A stretch of DNA of 64,000 nucleotides from positions 1 to 64,000 of the forward strand of contig JADNRY010000075.1 of the NCBI GenBank assembly GCA_015501585.1, given 5' to 3'. Below, piece by piece: positions 1 to 12,398 of this stretch. The notes beneath the pieces are model-generated. The model was not told the DNA's origin, searched no databases, and saw only the letters and a list, made by a program, of their open reading frames with translations. Source of the stretch: Rhodocollybia butyracea (lineage: Eukaryota; Basidiomycota; Agaricomycetes; Agaricales; Omphalotaceae). The position numbers were made by a program, and so were the translations under genes. Position 1 is the first letter of the stretch, and each line of letters begins with the position of its first letter.

Positions 1-395
1 TGGTTCATGAGCCATTTATACATTTCATCGAACTCCAGAGACTTGACCTCCCTCATCACATTCTGCAACAGGCAATAACAAGAGTTGTGGACAGGAAAAT
101 AAGACCGGTACGCCGAGATAAACCGGCCTTCCTTCCCGACAAATCTGACACCGGGCCCCGACTTGCTGTCGGTCATCATACCAATCCCGAGCTTGAAGCT
201 ATAGTATGAGAAGGAGTTGTCGGAACCAAAATCGTCAATACCAAAACTATTTTGGTCGATAAGGCGCCACTTGTCTTGCCATTGGACCTTTCTACGTCGA
301 ACTTGTCTTCTTCGGAAAAGCCGTTGGCCCAGTCTTCTTCGCGCAAAAATGGGCCGTAGGAGCCGCCGCAGAAAGTACAGAAGGCTGACCACCTA
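1..395 (-). pseudogene. Decayed start of a Cys-rich F-box-type protein gene (copy 1)
   Basis: Read on the minus strand this begins near 395 with a CxFCGGSYG-type motif and continues to an open C-terminal part (SLEFDEMYKWLMN) that runs off the left edge. The second copy at 51056-51419 has an ATG right before the CALCGG motif. Here a small deletion removes that ATG, and a 7-nt deletion after the DKFDVER segment shifts the frame. Many Agaricomycete F-box proteins start with such a Cys-Gly-Gly motif, so the family assignment is likely but rests on memory. The divergent F-box gene to the right belongs to the same duplicated block. Confidence 0.45.
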
Positions 396-880
396 AGAGC
401 GTGAAACGGTGATTAGAGAACTTGTCAATCATGGAAAACTGTGAGGAAACGAGCGCACCCATACTGGTTAGATAAAAGAGATGACAAAAATGGCGGGAGG
501 AGTGAAGGACCAAGGATGAGAAATTGAAGATTCTGAAGTCCAAAGTGTACAGAGTCAAAACTCTTCAATTTGAGATCAAAAGCTCGTAGCAGCCATGGTG
601 TTTGATAGCACTGTCTGATTTGCTCGGATATTCAGACTTTGACAACAAGTCGAACAATAGCGCTGGGCAGGTGTTACCGTATTTTTGACGTGGGCCGTGG
701 GTTGCCTGGTACTAGTGGTATACTAGTGCTGGCAAACACTAATATTAATAAGATGCAAAGATCTGAGAGGCGTGTTATCACGTGAACCTTGAACCGTATC
801 GCTCAATTGGCGCTCAATTTGAATTTCACCACCAACATTCAGTAAAGTTGGACTTCCGGAAACTCGATTCATATTCTCGG

Positions 881-2164
881 ATGTGCTCTTCCCTCGAATC
901 TGCCTACCAGGCACTCTACAAAGAATTTCTCACCAAAAGTCGCCACAACGACATTCCCAGTTCCCCTGTTGCGCGAACTACGTTACGTGCTCTAACCGAT
1001 CAGACACGAAGCGACCTGGAAACATGCTCCGAGAGTATCACTCGTAGCCAACTTTCTCGAGTCCTGGAACTGCAGGAATCTCTTTTCGCTCCCATTCGAA
1101 TCCTTCCCTTGGACGTTTTAACAGACATCTTTAAACTAGTTATCGAGACATCCAGTAAACCTGGAATTACATCCTGGAAGTCTCCCAAGCTATCTGGGTG
1201 TATCTTTGCGCTCACCTGGATCTGCTCCCGGTGGCGAGACATGGCTCTTTCAAACTCTACCTTCTGGTCCAGGATACAGGTTATCCATGGCTTTTGGGAT
1301 GAGCCACCCACTGCCGAGGTGACCGCTTTTCTGAATGAATGCATTTTGCGATCAGGAGTATCGGTACCTATGAGTATCACGATTTCCTCGCGAAGGAATG
1401 AGAATCTTCCAGCCCTCAACACCATGTTGGTAGCACAGGCTCATAGATGGAGACAGGCTACATTGTTTCTTAGCTCTCAACAAGAGGTAGACAGTGTGTT
1501 CCCTTTTGAACCCTCCTCTACACGCTTCCCTCTTCTTGAAGATCTGTCATTTGATTCTGACGAAGCCAACATAGCTAGTCGAATCTTTGAGTGTCACCCT
1601 CCTCTCCAGAAGCTGGGACTGGGTCGCCTCTGGGAGTCGTATACAGGTGTCATAGCTAGTCGAAACTTAAAGGTCTTGAAAATCCACTCCTACATTGGTG
1701 TATCTCTTGCCAGGTTGCTCCACTTGTGCCCTTGTTTGGAGTTCTTGAAAATACAATCCTTCAAATTCAAAGAGAATGCTGATGCTAAAAAGATCACTTG
1801 TTGGTCCTCCCTCTCAACCTTAGACATCGGTGGCAGCGGTGATGTCGACAATGGGGCCTGGACCGGTGTTACGCTCCCCAAGCTGACCAAACTCAATGTT
1901 ACACTGCCTACCCTTGCTGGTCGTCTCCTCTGGGAAACAGCTTATGATGCCACTTCTCTCGTCGAGCTGAAAGAGGTAGTAAAGCGATCGAAGGGTGCAT
2001 TACAACGTGTTAATCTGATAGTGTATGTGAAAAATTATGGAGAAGAGGTTACACTCGAAACTGGTACACTCGAAATTGTGGACAAGTTTTTCGAGGCTTG
2101 CCAGTCAAGGCGGAAGGGTCTTTCGTGGAAAACATGTTATTGCAGGAATGGAAGGAATTTATAG
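881..2164 (+). CDS. F-box/LRR-like protein with altered C-terminus
   Basis: Single-exon gene of 427 residues. The first true ATG of the open frame is at 881. An N-terminal helical stretch (QTRSDLETCSESITRSQLSRV) leads into an F-box-like motif around residues 70-110 (LPLDVLTDIFKLVIE, then WICSRWRDMALSNSTFWS), followed by leucine-rich segments, the usual layout of Agaricomycete F-box proteins. Such proteins are expected to bind Skp1 and recruit substrates to an SCF ubiquitin ligase. Compared with the second copy, one base is missing at about 2098. The last 25 or so residues are therefore read in another frame and the acidic tail seen in the copy (EETIDEQKR) is lost. The gene may still be functional because the F-box and repeats are intact. 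Confidence 0.75.
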   Translation: MCSSLESAYQALYKEFLTKSRHNDIPSSPVARTTLRALTDQTRSDLETCSESITRSQLSRVLELQESLFAPIRILPLDVLTDIFKLVIETSSKPGITSWKSPKLSGCIFALTWICSRWRDMALSNSTFWSRIQVIHGFWDEPPTAEVTAFLNECILRSGVSVPMSITISSRRNENLPALNTMLVAQAHRWRQATLFLSSQQEVDSVFPFEPSSTRFPLLEDLSFDSDEANIASRIFECHPPLQKLGLGRLWESYTGVIASRNLKVLKIHSYIGVSLARLLHLCPCLEFLKIQSFKFKENADAKKITCWSSLSTLDIGGSGDVDNGAWTGVTLPKLTKLNVTLPTLAGRLLWETAYDATSLVELKEVVKRSKGALQRVNLIVYVKNYGEEVTLETGTLEIVDKFFEACQSRRKGLSWKTCYCRNGRNL

Positions 2165-2720
2165 AGGAGGCAATAGATGAACAACGACGTTCAAATATTG
2201 TCTGAAAGCGACTCTGAAAGTGATTCCGAGTGATGCGAGTTATGTTCGCTACGATGAAAAGAAATTGATTTAGCATTACAGCACATATGTACATACATAA
2301 AGTTTCAACGTTTCAACAGGTGTCCTTTTCTATATTCTGTTCAGTATGTACTAGTTGTTAACATTTGACCAATTGGGTATAGAGGTTTATGATACATTTC
2401 TGAACTTTGAAGCTATTAAGGACCATTAAGTGACTCGATGTCAAGACTCAAAGCTGTAGATACTTCACTGGATGACCAAGACCAACGTTCACAGTTGGTC
2501 TCTAAAACCTGGCTTCTGCCTGTTCTCAGACCCTTGAATTTGCTATCAGGCACTAGTATATACCCTATCTTTGAGGGTCCTGGAACTGCAGGAATCACAA
2601 AAGCCTTTGTTTCAGGAGCTTCGCGAACCAACGATGATACAATAGCAAAAATTCAGTGCTTCTTGCCCTTGTCAGGAGTTTTTTGTGTTAAATACATAGC
2701 ATCATTAACGTACAACATAT
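2165..2720. other. Intergenic stretch between F-box gene and ABC gene
   Basis: No supported gene. It holds the converging 3' ends of the F-box gene and the ABC transporter. A 20-nt string at 2577-2596 is identical to 1061-1080 inside the F-box gene, which suggests a decayed fragment of a related gene. Confidence 0.5.
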
Positions 2721-5700
2721 CTAAAGCCTACACCATCGTTTCTTTGTCCGTGTATCTTCCTCTGACACCTTGTTTTCCCTAATAACCTTCAAGAAAACAC
2801 TTTCTAAACTAGCTTTTTCCACCGTATGCTCGGTGAAATCTCCACTCGTCGAAAGCACGTGGAACAATTGGGCCAGAGATGTTCCAGTCCCTTTCGACGC
2901 TGCTCCTGAGGTATCGCGAACCTGAATCGGAACTTCAAACCTTGTGGCAACATCATCCGCTAAGCGAGCGCCAGGGAATTTCGTCATCAGGATTTGAGCC
3001 TTTTGAACCTCGTCTCTACTCCGTGTGGTGAAGTGGACCTCGTAGGTCGCATAGCGGGAGGAGAGGGATTCAGTTGTTCCAACAGCTGCGACAATTTTAA
3101 CGAACGGACTAGTCTGAGGCATATTCCATGCTTACCTAGCATACGCCGAGCAAGGATTCCGACTTTTGTCGCAAGTGCCGAGGCTTCCTCCATCGAGTCT
3201 AAATATGTAAAGTTGGGACTTGCATAGAAGAAGGAAACATGGAGTGACTTACGAGTCGTTATAATCACGGCCTTTCCAACGGCTACATTTCTCAAGGTTT
3301 TCCACATTTCCCGCTTCATCTTTGCATCTATTCCGGTCGAGAACTCGTCGATGAGCACAACAGCAGGATTACCTATGATGCGATGAGAATATACGAGTGA
3401 AATAGTTCATAAAGCACTTACCGATCAAAGCTATAGCTAATGATAGTTTTCGCTGATTTCCACCAGATAGTTTACTAGCTAGACGGTCAGCATATGCTGC
3501 TAGTCCTGTCGCTGTGAGAATCACGGCAATGTCGTTGACTAAAACGGGTCCGTTGGGGATACCCTTTAGTCGGCCGTAGATAATTAGATGTTCCCGCACG
3601 GTCATTTGAGAGTCTATGGCAGTAAACTGTGGACAGACGCCAAGCGAAAAACGAGCTTTTTGAGGGTGTCGGACAACACTAGAATTTGCGACGAAGATAT
3701 CACCGTAATCTGGAAGAATATCTCCTCCTAGGTCAAGTTAGTAGACGGATCATAATGAACCGTGAAGACTCACGAATCATGTTAAATGTAGTCGTTTTTC
3801 CAGCACCATTGGGACCTTGAGAAGAACGAAAAGGATGAGCAATGATCGCAGGATGCAACGGAGGGGCCGCTACCTAAAAGTGCGAAAATTGTATCGCGGG
3901 ATACCGTAAGACTAACCCTGTCCACCACTTTGTTGTTGCCAAACGTCTTGGAGACATCAAGAACTCGTAATAAATCATCCGATGCCGAAGCCTCACTGGC
4001 CTCCTTCAAAACATCTTCTCCGGTTGTGGAGGGCTCCAGCTTGGATTTACTGGATCGTCGTAACCAACCCTGAGCGGGGCGGAGAGAACCAGCGGAGTCA
4101 TACCAAACCAAAATGGCCATAAGGACAAAGCTGTATACGATCAGATACAGTATCGGTCCACCAAATCGCATAATGTCTCCAATTTGGGAAGTCGTAAACG
4201 TGTCTCCAAGGCACAAGAGGGAGAACAAGTTTACGGAAACAAACGAGGCGCGGAGCTAGGTATCCATCAACAAAGACCGTAGCAGACAAGATCTTACTCA
4301 CAGTACTTGCGACAGGAGACAGGATGGATAGAGTAAAGTGAATGATAGTGATGATCATGCTGGCACTCGTGGTTTTGGCATAGGTCAATGTAAGAAGATA
4401 TCCGGCGAGATATAGCTTGAAATGGAGTCAACAATCTGACAACGTTCTACACAACGGTCACGTACCACAAACATTATCACCTGATAACCAGCTACTGCAG
4501 CGAAAGCGGCGAGCGGTGAGGCGACAAGCAAAGACATGCAGTACGCGAACAAGGTACTAGTAATCCCATATAGCATAAGCACCACCCACTAGAATCAACG
4601 TATCAGTACAAAAGAGGCTGCGACGGTAAGGGAATACTGACAAATGAACCTAAACCATGGAATTGATTGGAGACAGCAGCGAAAACAATAATAGTAATCG
4701 TCGCAGAAATGATGGAGAATATCCAGTCAAACATGAGATGGCCTAACCAAAGCCCAATAGTGTTAGAAAGCCCATTCGAGAACTGCATTGCTTGAACACC
4801 CGATCGGCGTTCTTTGGACACATAGATGGCGAAAAAAGCTGGATACACTGCCTGAAATAGAAATTTCAGTTTAATTTGCATCGACGAACAGAACAGATGA
4901 ACTCACCATTGCCGCACCGAAAAACGCTACCCACTTCAATGCAACCAGTGTCCCAGCAGCTACAGGAGGGAAGTCCTCATAGTTTGCACGTATCAAAGTC
5001 GGCACACCAGATCCAAAACCCGTACTATTTAGTGCATGATTATAAAGGACATTCGAAGCCAGGTTCAGCATAGCAGGACCAGTAAGACCGGGGGGTGTAG
5101 CTTCCCAGGCTACCAAAGCTGCGCCAGAATTAACATCGAGCGAGATACCACCCAACGATAGATTCAAGAAGTTTTGCTTGATATCATTGACGAACGTAGT
5201 ATTATCAGTTACGTCCCTGATCCGGAAGATAAAAGTACTGTTCCCAAGAGTAGAGGTAATCCCAGGAGGAGTCTCCAGAACACGAGACGATTCAGCGAGT
5301 GAAAAAGGATCTATCGGTGATTCGGGTAGGTACAGGGGGAGAGTCGTCGTGTTGGCAAAAGTGGTCAAGCAAGACGGTGCCCTCCCGCTTAAGAACACCA
5401 AAGGAATGGTAGAGCCAGCCACTGCGACCAAAACCGCCAAAGCGAGTGGCAACCAACTACGCCGTGCGATAAGTACTCGTTTGTGAAATATAATCAAGGC
5501 CTGTCTGAAAGGTGAGATAGCCTGGCCGCTTGAGAGGTTCAACGGAGCCGCATAGGCATCTGGGACAGAAGAACTCGATTCCGATAGATCTTGACTCTTT
5601 CGTTCGCCCTCCTCTGATACTATAGCTTTATTTACTTCATCCTTCTGCATCAAATCGAGGAAGATATCTTCAATTGAAGTGCTGAGCACGTCGTAAGAAG

Positions 5701-8668
5701 CGATTTTGTAAGCGTCGCCTTCCCGGTCCAGCATCTCCAGCACGCTCTCGACGACTTCAGAATCTTTGGACTTGAGGTGGTACGAGACTTGTCGAGGAGA
5801 TGTCACAGAGAGAGTAGTGTGCTCTGCCAGCTGCCTTATTTCTTGTAAAAGGTTCCCTGTTATGGCCGATGCCGAAGGCGAATCCTTTTCTGGCGATGTT
5901 GGTACGTCGAAAATGACTTGAATAGTGTAACCTTCGCCTAGATTGCGCTTCAGTGCGACGGGAGATCCTTCGGCGGCGAGTCTTCCAGGCGCAGCAAGGA
6001 TTGCGATGTGATCAGCGAGCAGATCCGCTTCATCAAGGAACTGAACAAGATATTAGATAAAGAGTATGAAAAATACTAGTGAAAGGGCTCACATGAGTCG
6101 TGAAAATGATAGTCCGGCTTTCCCTATAGGAAGTCAGAGTCCTCCAGATAGAACGTCTTGACAAGGGATCAACACCCGAGGTACACTACAACAATAAAAA
6201 GTCAATCGTCGAAGGAGAAGCTGTAAGATTAACGGTACCTCGTCAACAAGCACAACTTGAAGCGAAGCCAATAAGCATTCAATGCGAAGAGTAGCTAGAT
6301 AAACAGCTTACTGTTCGATCCTCCGACAAGACCTAAAGTCAAAGATTCAACGACGCATAAAAACAATAGAAAAACCAAACATACCAATCGCCAATTGGAG
6401 CTTCCTCTTCTGCCCTCCCGACAGCGTATTCGCATTCGCATGAATCTTCGCTCCAAGATCACAATCTTTCAACAGCTGCTCAATATCCTCATCATCATCA
6501 GAATACTTGGACCATTTCACTGCTTTCCAACTAGACCGTGTAGGATAAACTAAGACATGCCATCCAACGAAGTAACGTACGACTGCGAGACTCACACTTT
6601 CAAAGTCTGGTAGCAAGTAAGGTCCGGGAACAACACGTTCTTCTGCGGGACAATACCATAGTTCCGGGCGGTGGTTTGTCCGTTCCAGTTCCATCTTCAG
6701 TGTTGAACCGTACAGAACCAGAGGTACGACCAGTGAGGCTAGCTAAGACGGAGAGCGTTGTGGATTTTCCGGCGCTAGAAAGAGCTATCAGAATGAATGA
6801 CCCGGCTGGAATGCAGAAGGGATAGCTTACCCATTTGATCCAAGCAGGACAAAGATGCCGTATTTCGGGATCGTGAGCGTAAGATCAGCTACAGCAGTGA
6901 CAAGACCTTTCTTCGATCGAAAAAGAGCAGTGTTGAAAGTCTTGTTCAGATTTTCAATAGAGATGGCGACGTCCGGAGGTAACAAGTTGGTAGCAGGCTC
7001 GGCATCACCAGCGTTCCGTCTTTTACGCCATGAGAATCGTTTTCGTTTAACGGGTGGGTTTCGAGCGTCATAAAACCTATTTTCAAGGAGAACAGCGAGG
7101 TAAGGCAAAGAAAGACGTCAATCTATAAAAAGAAAGAAAAAGTTATTATAGTTGTTGGAGTTGTCGGAATTGAATAGATAAAAAAGCAACGTACAATCCC
7201 AGCAATCAACAACGGGAGCATCACCAATCCAGTGTCAGGATCCGCCTTGAGCACATCCGTAGCCTGCAAATGATTCTCCCATCCACATATCGCCCTAATC
7301 GCAAAGATATACCATCCCGGCGGGAAAATGATCGAGAAAATAAACGCTGCGCCGGTACTAGCACGCGAAAACACCAACGCCAGAATCGCAAACACGATCG
7401 ACAGGAACGTGGAAGCTACAGCAGCGAGTTGGGGACTTTTACCGAAAGGCGCTGCGATGAAGAAGGAATAGCCTGATAGGATCAATCCGAGGAGGATATG
7501 GACAACAAATATCAGTCCGCCGGATGTCATGGTGAAGATGCGGAAGTGCCATACGATGGAAACTATGGTCCAGGCGGGAAGGTATATTGAGACCATGCTG
7601 CAATACCAGGAAAGGATCTTCGCAGAGTCTAGGAGTCCCATAGCTTTCATGTGTGAAGTAACGAGGTTGGCGCGTTCGGATGTTACTGCTCCTGGAAGTT
7701 GATACGCGATACCGACGTAACATATGAATCTTGAGCGTGATTTCAGTGGGCTGGAAAGAAGCGTAGATGGTTACTACTCACAGTGCCAGCACGAGTAGGG
7801 TTCTCAAGCCACGAATATAGCTAAGCCGTATATCCGTACTTTGTTGCTCATTTGTCTCTTGAGTAAATGGCCACTCCAAGGGCGTTGGAAGCTGGACGCC
7901 AGTCTGCAGTTCAACGATAGCCTGACAAAGAGAGTTGGTTCCTTTGACAATCCATACGAGAACAAACCACGTACCTGATCAATAGCCCACTGCAAAGGCA
8001 GAATCCGCTTCTCAAAATCACTGGTATGTCGAACCACATCTACATGAACTAACCCTCCATCCGCTTGTATCGTGTAATTGACTGAACCGGTTCCGGGTGA
8101 AGGAATATCGAAGAACGATACAGCAGCAAAGCATTCCGAAATGAGATTGAAATTTTGCGGGCATTCCGAGGGAATGGCACTGGGACTGGCGACTTTCCGG
8201 ATAGCATTTCGTTGTCGGGAAGAACTGAGATTACTAGATATTTTGGACATGATATCTGTGGGTGTTACCCCGCCTGAAGAAGAGTTGGTGGTTCCGTCGG
8301 CCCAGATGAGCGATAATGTTCCATCGAATTGGTCTTGGAGACGATAAATCGGTATAGGGTTCCCAATTCCATACTGAGAAGAGATCAACGTTCACGAACG
8401 AAAGGTTAAAATTTAAACCTGACGATCTTGACAAACAGAATGAAGCTCACTCACGTTATTTGGTACGAACAAGAACAGCTGTGCAACAGCTAGGAAGATT
8501 CCATAGGCCACTGGAAGAATAAAACATCGTGCCAAGTTGAGCTGGTCAATTATTAGAACAGAGATAAAAATACAAGCTGTAAGCTGAAGAGAAACGTACA
8601 AGTGGATGCTTTGACAAGACAATCCAGTTTTTCCAAAAGAGAGCCCTGAACTGGCGCCAAAAAACCAT
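2721..8668 (-). CDS. ABCA-type full ABC transporter, probable single frameshift in NBD1
   Basis: Multi-exon gene starting at an ATG at 8668 ([15 protein letters not shown]) and ending at 2721. Order is TM1, large extracellular loop, TM helices, NBD1, TM1 of half two, loop, TM helices, NBD2, the plan of the eukaryotic ABCA (lipid transporter) subfamily. NBD1 has Walker A GSNGAGKSTTL (split by an intron near 6780-6830), signature [14 protein letters not shown] (about 6400), Walker B VLVDE and SGVDP (about 6150-6250), and an H-loop histidine. NBD2 has [12 protein letters not shown] (about 3800), signature [13 protein letters not shown] (about 3440-3480), [11 protein letters not shown] (about 3340) and an H-loop. 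All joints are GT-AG. At about 6656-6661 one G is missing relative to the fragment at 17039-17195, so TMGIVPQ (the Q-loop) is out of frame. Either the gene is a recent pseudogene, the base is an assembly error, or a 50-nt cryptic intron starting there removes the Q-loop. Confidence 0.85.
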
Positions 8669-9496
8669 CGTCGTGGGGCAAAACTTAGGAGATGCTTATC
8701 CGACGTGGACTAGGCATGTAAAGAGCTGTGTAGCTGAAAGGATATTGATAGGGCCGACATCAACGATATCATGAGAAATGGCAACCGGATGAAGGAGCGC
8801 TGACTAGACTCGACTTAGTACATCGGCGTCCCGTGCCCGGTTTATTACTACACCAAACAACTCTACTTAGTATCTTACTATCAAGGTCACTTGCTGGACT
8901 CTAGGCACAAACTTTACTAACACTCGAGTAAGTCCTCACAGGATTGCAGAATCGCTTCGTCTGACAATGACAGTTGAAGCAGCTCTTGCTACAGGATGAT
9001 TGACCGTCAGAGCACCGCCAAGGAGGGCGGCAATGTCCACTCCGACCTGATTTCAAGGCAGCCCAGGCACTTCAAGTAAACCCGCACCCAAGACTGGTCG
9101 GACCAAGCTATTGGAGGTACCTGGAAAGCCAGACTCTGGCGTATGTATTCTCGAGCCTGGTACGTGCTTGAAAGGCATGTCCCAGGATCGAGAAAACATA
9201 TGCTTAGCGTCTCTCAGTGATAGCACATCAAGAACATTAAATGTCGGATCTGCTCATGAACGAGGCTGAAGTACGCATGTTGTTTTATTGTAGCGTCAGC
9301 GCGAAAAGCGTCAAAGCGAACTGCGAAGAAAGGGACAGAAGCCTGTTTGCCTCGTTGAAAGAGATCCACCTGCATCCTCGTTGTTTTAAACTACGATACC
9401 TTGTTGCATAGATGCCCACAGTCTAAATTCTACCCCGATTCGACGTCAAGCCACTCTTGGATCCAACACATCAGAAATATCGTCAACAACTTATCT
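8669..9496. other. Promoter region of ABC gene plus duplicated non-coding segment
   Basis: No intact gene. From about 8825 to 9480 the sequence recurs at about 17740-18300. A minus-strand frame within 8960-9180 has codon-like stretches (LVRPVLGAGLLEVPGLP) but is stopped, so it may be an old gene remnant. Confidence 0.5.
8825..9480. repeat. Duplicated segment (partner 17740-18300)
   Basis: Long near-identical runs are shared with 17740-18300, including the start of a frame reading FYPDSTSSHSWIQHI in both. Each copy lies on the 5' side of an ABC transporter sequence, so the ABC 5' half and this flank were duplicated together. Confidence 0.85.
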
Positions 9497-9957
9497 GATT
9501 CCGTCCCAACAACGAACTTGCGCCTATAAATCATACAAAAGCACCGGAAATCTCCTTCGACGACGCGCTTTTCGCGCTCCCACTCTATGGATACCACATT
9601 CCTCTTGCCCTTTTCACCAACAAGAACGTCCGCTTCATCAACAAGCACATCATGTCTTTTCGTCGTATCAAACTCACACACATCCTTCCCGATAAACCTC
9701 AGATCATCGACCTTCCGGATGTCATTCGCAAAATCAACGCAGATCCTGATGCAGGTCCGGCCGATGGTCTCCAGCTCTCGTTCTACGAATGGCAGCAAGC
9801 CTCTGCCAACCATTACATCTTCGAGTGTCTCTCTTTCAGAGAGGGTGATCTCGCGCATATACCCATGTTTCTGAAGCAGCACTACGGCTTCTTCAAGAAC
9901 AAGAAGGACACGTATGAACTTTACTCGTACTGGAAGGATTTCGAGCAGGGACTTTGA
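9497..9957 (+). pseudogene. Orphan gene fragment with intact C-terminal frame
   Basis: An open frame follows a TGA at about 9497 and ends at 9957. It reads PEISFDDALFALPLYGYHIP, then MSFRRIKLTHILPDKPQIID and ends in KDFEQGL. The first ATG is at 9652, but the coding-like sequence clearly continues upstream of it without a start. A separate frame just before it (FYPDSTSSHSWIQHI) matches the sequence upstream of the gene at 18409. The gene looks 5'-broken. No known domain recognised. Confidence 0.4.
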
Positions 9958-10295
9958 ATTGCTCACCAAACTGAAGGCACTGACTTCAATGCAGGTGATA
10001 GAACAAATAAATATGAAGACTATTACGGAAGCATGCTTATGGGGCTGTTTGAGGGCTATATATAGAGATAGACTAGATAGGCGGAGCGACTGTTACCGAC
10101 AGACAATATAAGGAAGAAAGCAACCACAGACCCAATCAGGTCGCGGCTATGAAATCAAAAGATTCGACTCCGACTCCAACTTGCGTATGCTGCTCCTCAT
10201 TGTAACTCAAACATCCCTTGTCTTTGCGAATACCCTCCTCCCATCCATCCACTACCTGCTCCTCCCCCAAAGGCTCAGGCAGCCATTAATATAGT
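9958..10295. other. Intergenic, nothing recognised
   Basis: No coding frame, repeat or RNA gene could be supported here. It separates the end of the orphan fragment from the 3' end of the minus-strand gene to the right. Confidence 0.4.
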
Positions 10296-11890
10296 CTACC
10301 CAGTGAAAGCTCGACCTCCATGTGTTGTTCCAAACTTCCCAAATTCGAATGTTGCGAATGCGAACTGCGGCGTGACTACGACGAAGCTGAAACAACAAAG
10401 AGGGAGGAGGTGAATGCGAGGTAGTGCGATAGAAGATTCGGATAATAGTAATACAGGAACTGCGGAGGTGGTGGTGGTTCCATTGATGAGAATGTCACCA
10501 CTGGTGATGTAGGTGCCCGTTGAAAATGTTTCGTAGTAGCTGAAGCACTGAAGCCTCATATTTGCTCCTCCAGTTCGAGTTGATGTCAATGACGGAACTT
10601 GGTCTTGACATTGATTGTCTCGAGACATGATGAGACAAAGACCTCGAATGTGAATCAAATTAGTGGACATCGATAAGGATTGGAGAATGTAGTCTAAATC
10701 CAACGCTGGCCCTTTCCCATCGTCCTCCTCTTGGTTCTGAAGTACAAACTCTAGCAACCTAGCCGCGAGGAATAGATCGCGTCAGTCTCCAGGAGTCTCC
10801 AGGATCCATTTCTGAGAATTCCCATCTCGTTCTCAATGATCTTCAGGACTCGTAAAGCCCCCAACTGTGCTAGGCTTCCCGCAACTCTCGGAGCCCCTTC
10901 ATTTGCTGCTGGAACTGGTCTTTGGATTTCGCATGCAGTTGATGTTCAGAGACTACCAGGTTTGTTCGCCTAAATGAAATAAAGATCATCGAAATTGTAC
11001 ACTAAAAATGATATCCTCCTAGAACGAACCCAGCTTCACGAACAACACGTCCGACGAGCAACATGTACTTGGAGTGGAACAATTCATAGATAGATGCAGA
11101 GCGAGAGGTGGTATGAGTTACATAGACATAGCTGCGGCAGCTTCACGACACGGAGAGGCTTGTTCATGTCGGTGTGAAACTCGACCCAGTCGAGAGAAAC
11201 GAATGAGAAAATGTGCCACATTCGTTCTGAGGGACGTTTTCGTTAGTTCAACATTGAATTAGAAACGTAACTAGAGCAGACCAAATCCAGACAATGCCGA
11301 TCCACCCATCAGATACTATGCAAGTTGGTGAAACCCCAGTCACCAAGACTTGAAATCTCGGTGCAAGTCTTTGAGCTGTGAAGCTTGTGAAGTTACACCA
11401 GGGAAAGCGAAAGGGGAAGCAACGCCGTTCGAAGCGGTTCCTCCAACTACAGAGATGATACGGCACGCTGGTTCCTATCGTTGGACTCGTTTCCGACAAC
11501 AGCAGTCTGCGGGGACAAACGACTGGCGCTCCCAAAAGCTATCGATGGAGAATTGAAACTTGAAGGGCTGAAAATGAGACTGGCCGAAGTGTTGTTTACG
11601 CACTTTCATAGGCCTCAAGTGGCGAGGCCGTTGAGGAAGGAGCTGTGTGTCTGATTGTCTATGTTAGATAGATGTGGAGTTGATGTTGGGCGGCGCCAGC
11701 AGATGCCTCGATGAACCCATGCTGTAAGGGGATTTAGTTAGCAATGCACATCGCAAGGGAATGATTGTTGGCAATATATTGGCAGAACTCACATGTATAC
11801 GTGTCAAGAAAAAGTAGGAGCACTCACCAACGCGAATTTGGAGGGGGGCGGCATGGCGAAAGGCTGACTCGAACGATCGGAATCAGACAT
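10296..11890 (-). CDS. Possible multi-exon hypothetical gene
   Basis: A good ATG at 11890 opens MSDSDRSSQPFAMPPPSKFA, followed by a consensus donor GTGAGT, and a 106-nt intron would end at an acceptor at 11722. Downstream, short stretches look coding: a Ser-rich piece (FNSPSIAFGSASRLSPQTAV, about 11500), GGSALSGFGLL (about 11290), SRSASIYELFHSKYMLLVGR (about 11050), a Gln-rich coiled-coil-like piece (about 10900) and LGALRVLKIIENEMGILR (about 10840). The exons cannot be joined with certainty and at least one joint appears shifted. The gene may be real with poorly resolved introns, or decaying. No function can be proposed. Confidence 0.3.
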
Positions 11891-12398
11891 TGACGGCGCA
11901 ATGAGAGGCCTAACATAAGCAACAGTGAAGGAGAGTAAAGTTCAAGCCATACAAAAAGGACTCCGGCCACGTGAATTCAGAAAAAAAGCGCGAAAATTTC
12001 CGCCAAAAAAAATCCAGAGCCCCTAAGACACTATTTTCTTTCTGGTATTTTCATTGAGAGCAGAAAATGCTTTGACCTTGCATCCTGCTTCTGGAATGCT
12101 TGCGAGAACAAATACGCTATACTAGTAGGTAACTGTAGGAGAGGAAATATGCCAAAATCGCGCGCCAAAATACGCTATTCCGGACAAAATTTAGGAGGAG
12201 TTTCTGGGGCCTGTGGACGGGTTTTGAACATTGAACGTTGAACAGACGACGTAGTTTTTTTTCTTTTGGTTTCTGACGACGTCGCGTGAGCGCCGGGTGA
12301 GCGCTCAAGCGCTCAGTTCAACGCACACCAATCTTTGACAATCTCTCCTTCTCTCCTTTCCTTCGGTGGATTATTTGTCTTTTAATCTTACAGATTAC
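11891..12398. promoter_or_regulatory. Divergent intergenic region
   Basis: About 500 nt separate the ATG at 11890 (minus) from the ATG at 12399 (plus). A pyrimidine-rich tract just before 12399 (about 12340-12395) fits a fungal 5' leader. No specific factor site is claimed. Confidence 0.4.

Larger units (their letters stand above)
1..2310. repeat. Segmental duplication, left copy (partner 51056-53260)
   Basis: The block carries a minus-strand Cys-rich fragment, a divergent spacer and a plus-strand F-box gene. The same order, orientation and sequence recur at 51056-53260. The shared segment reaches the left window edge, so its true left end is not visible. The two copies differ by many substitutions and small indels, meaning the duplication is not recent. 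Confidence 0.85.

Noticed and set aside
1000..1425. 141-codon antisense frame within the F-box gene
   Set aside because: Shadow of the sense coding frame, and it has no counterpart in the second copy.
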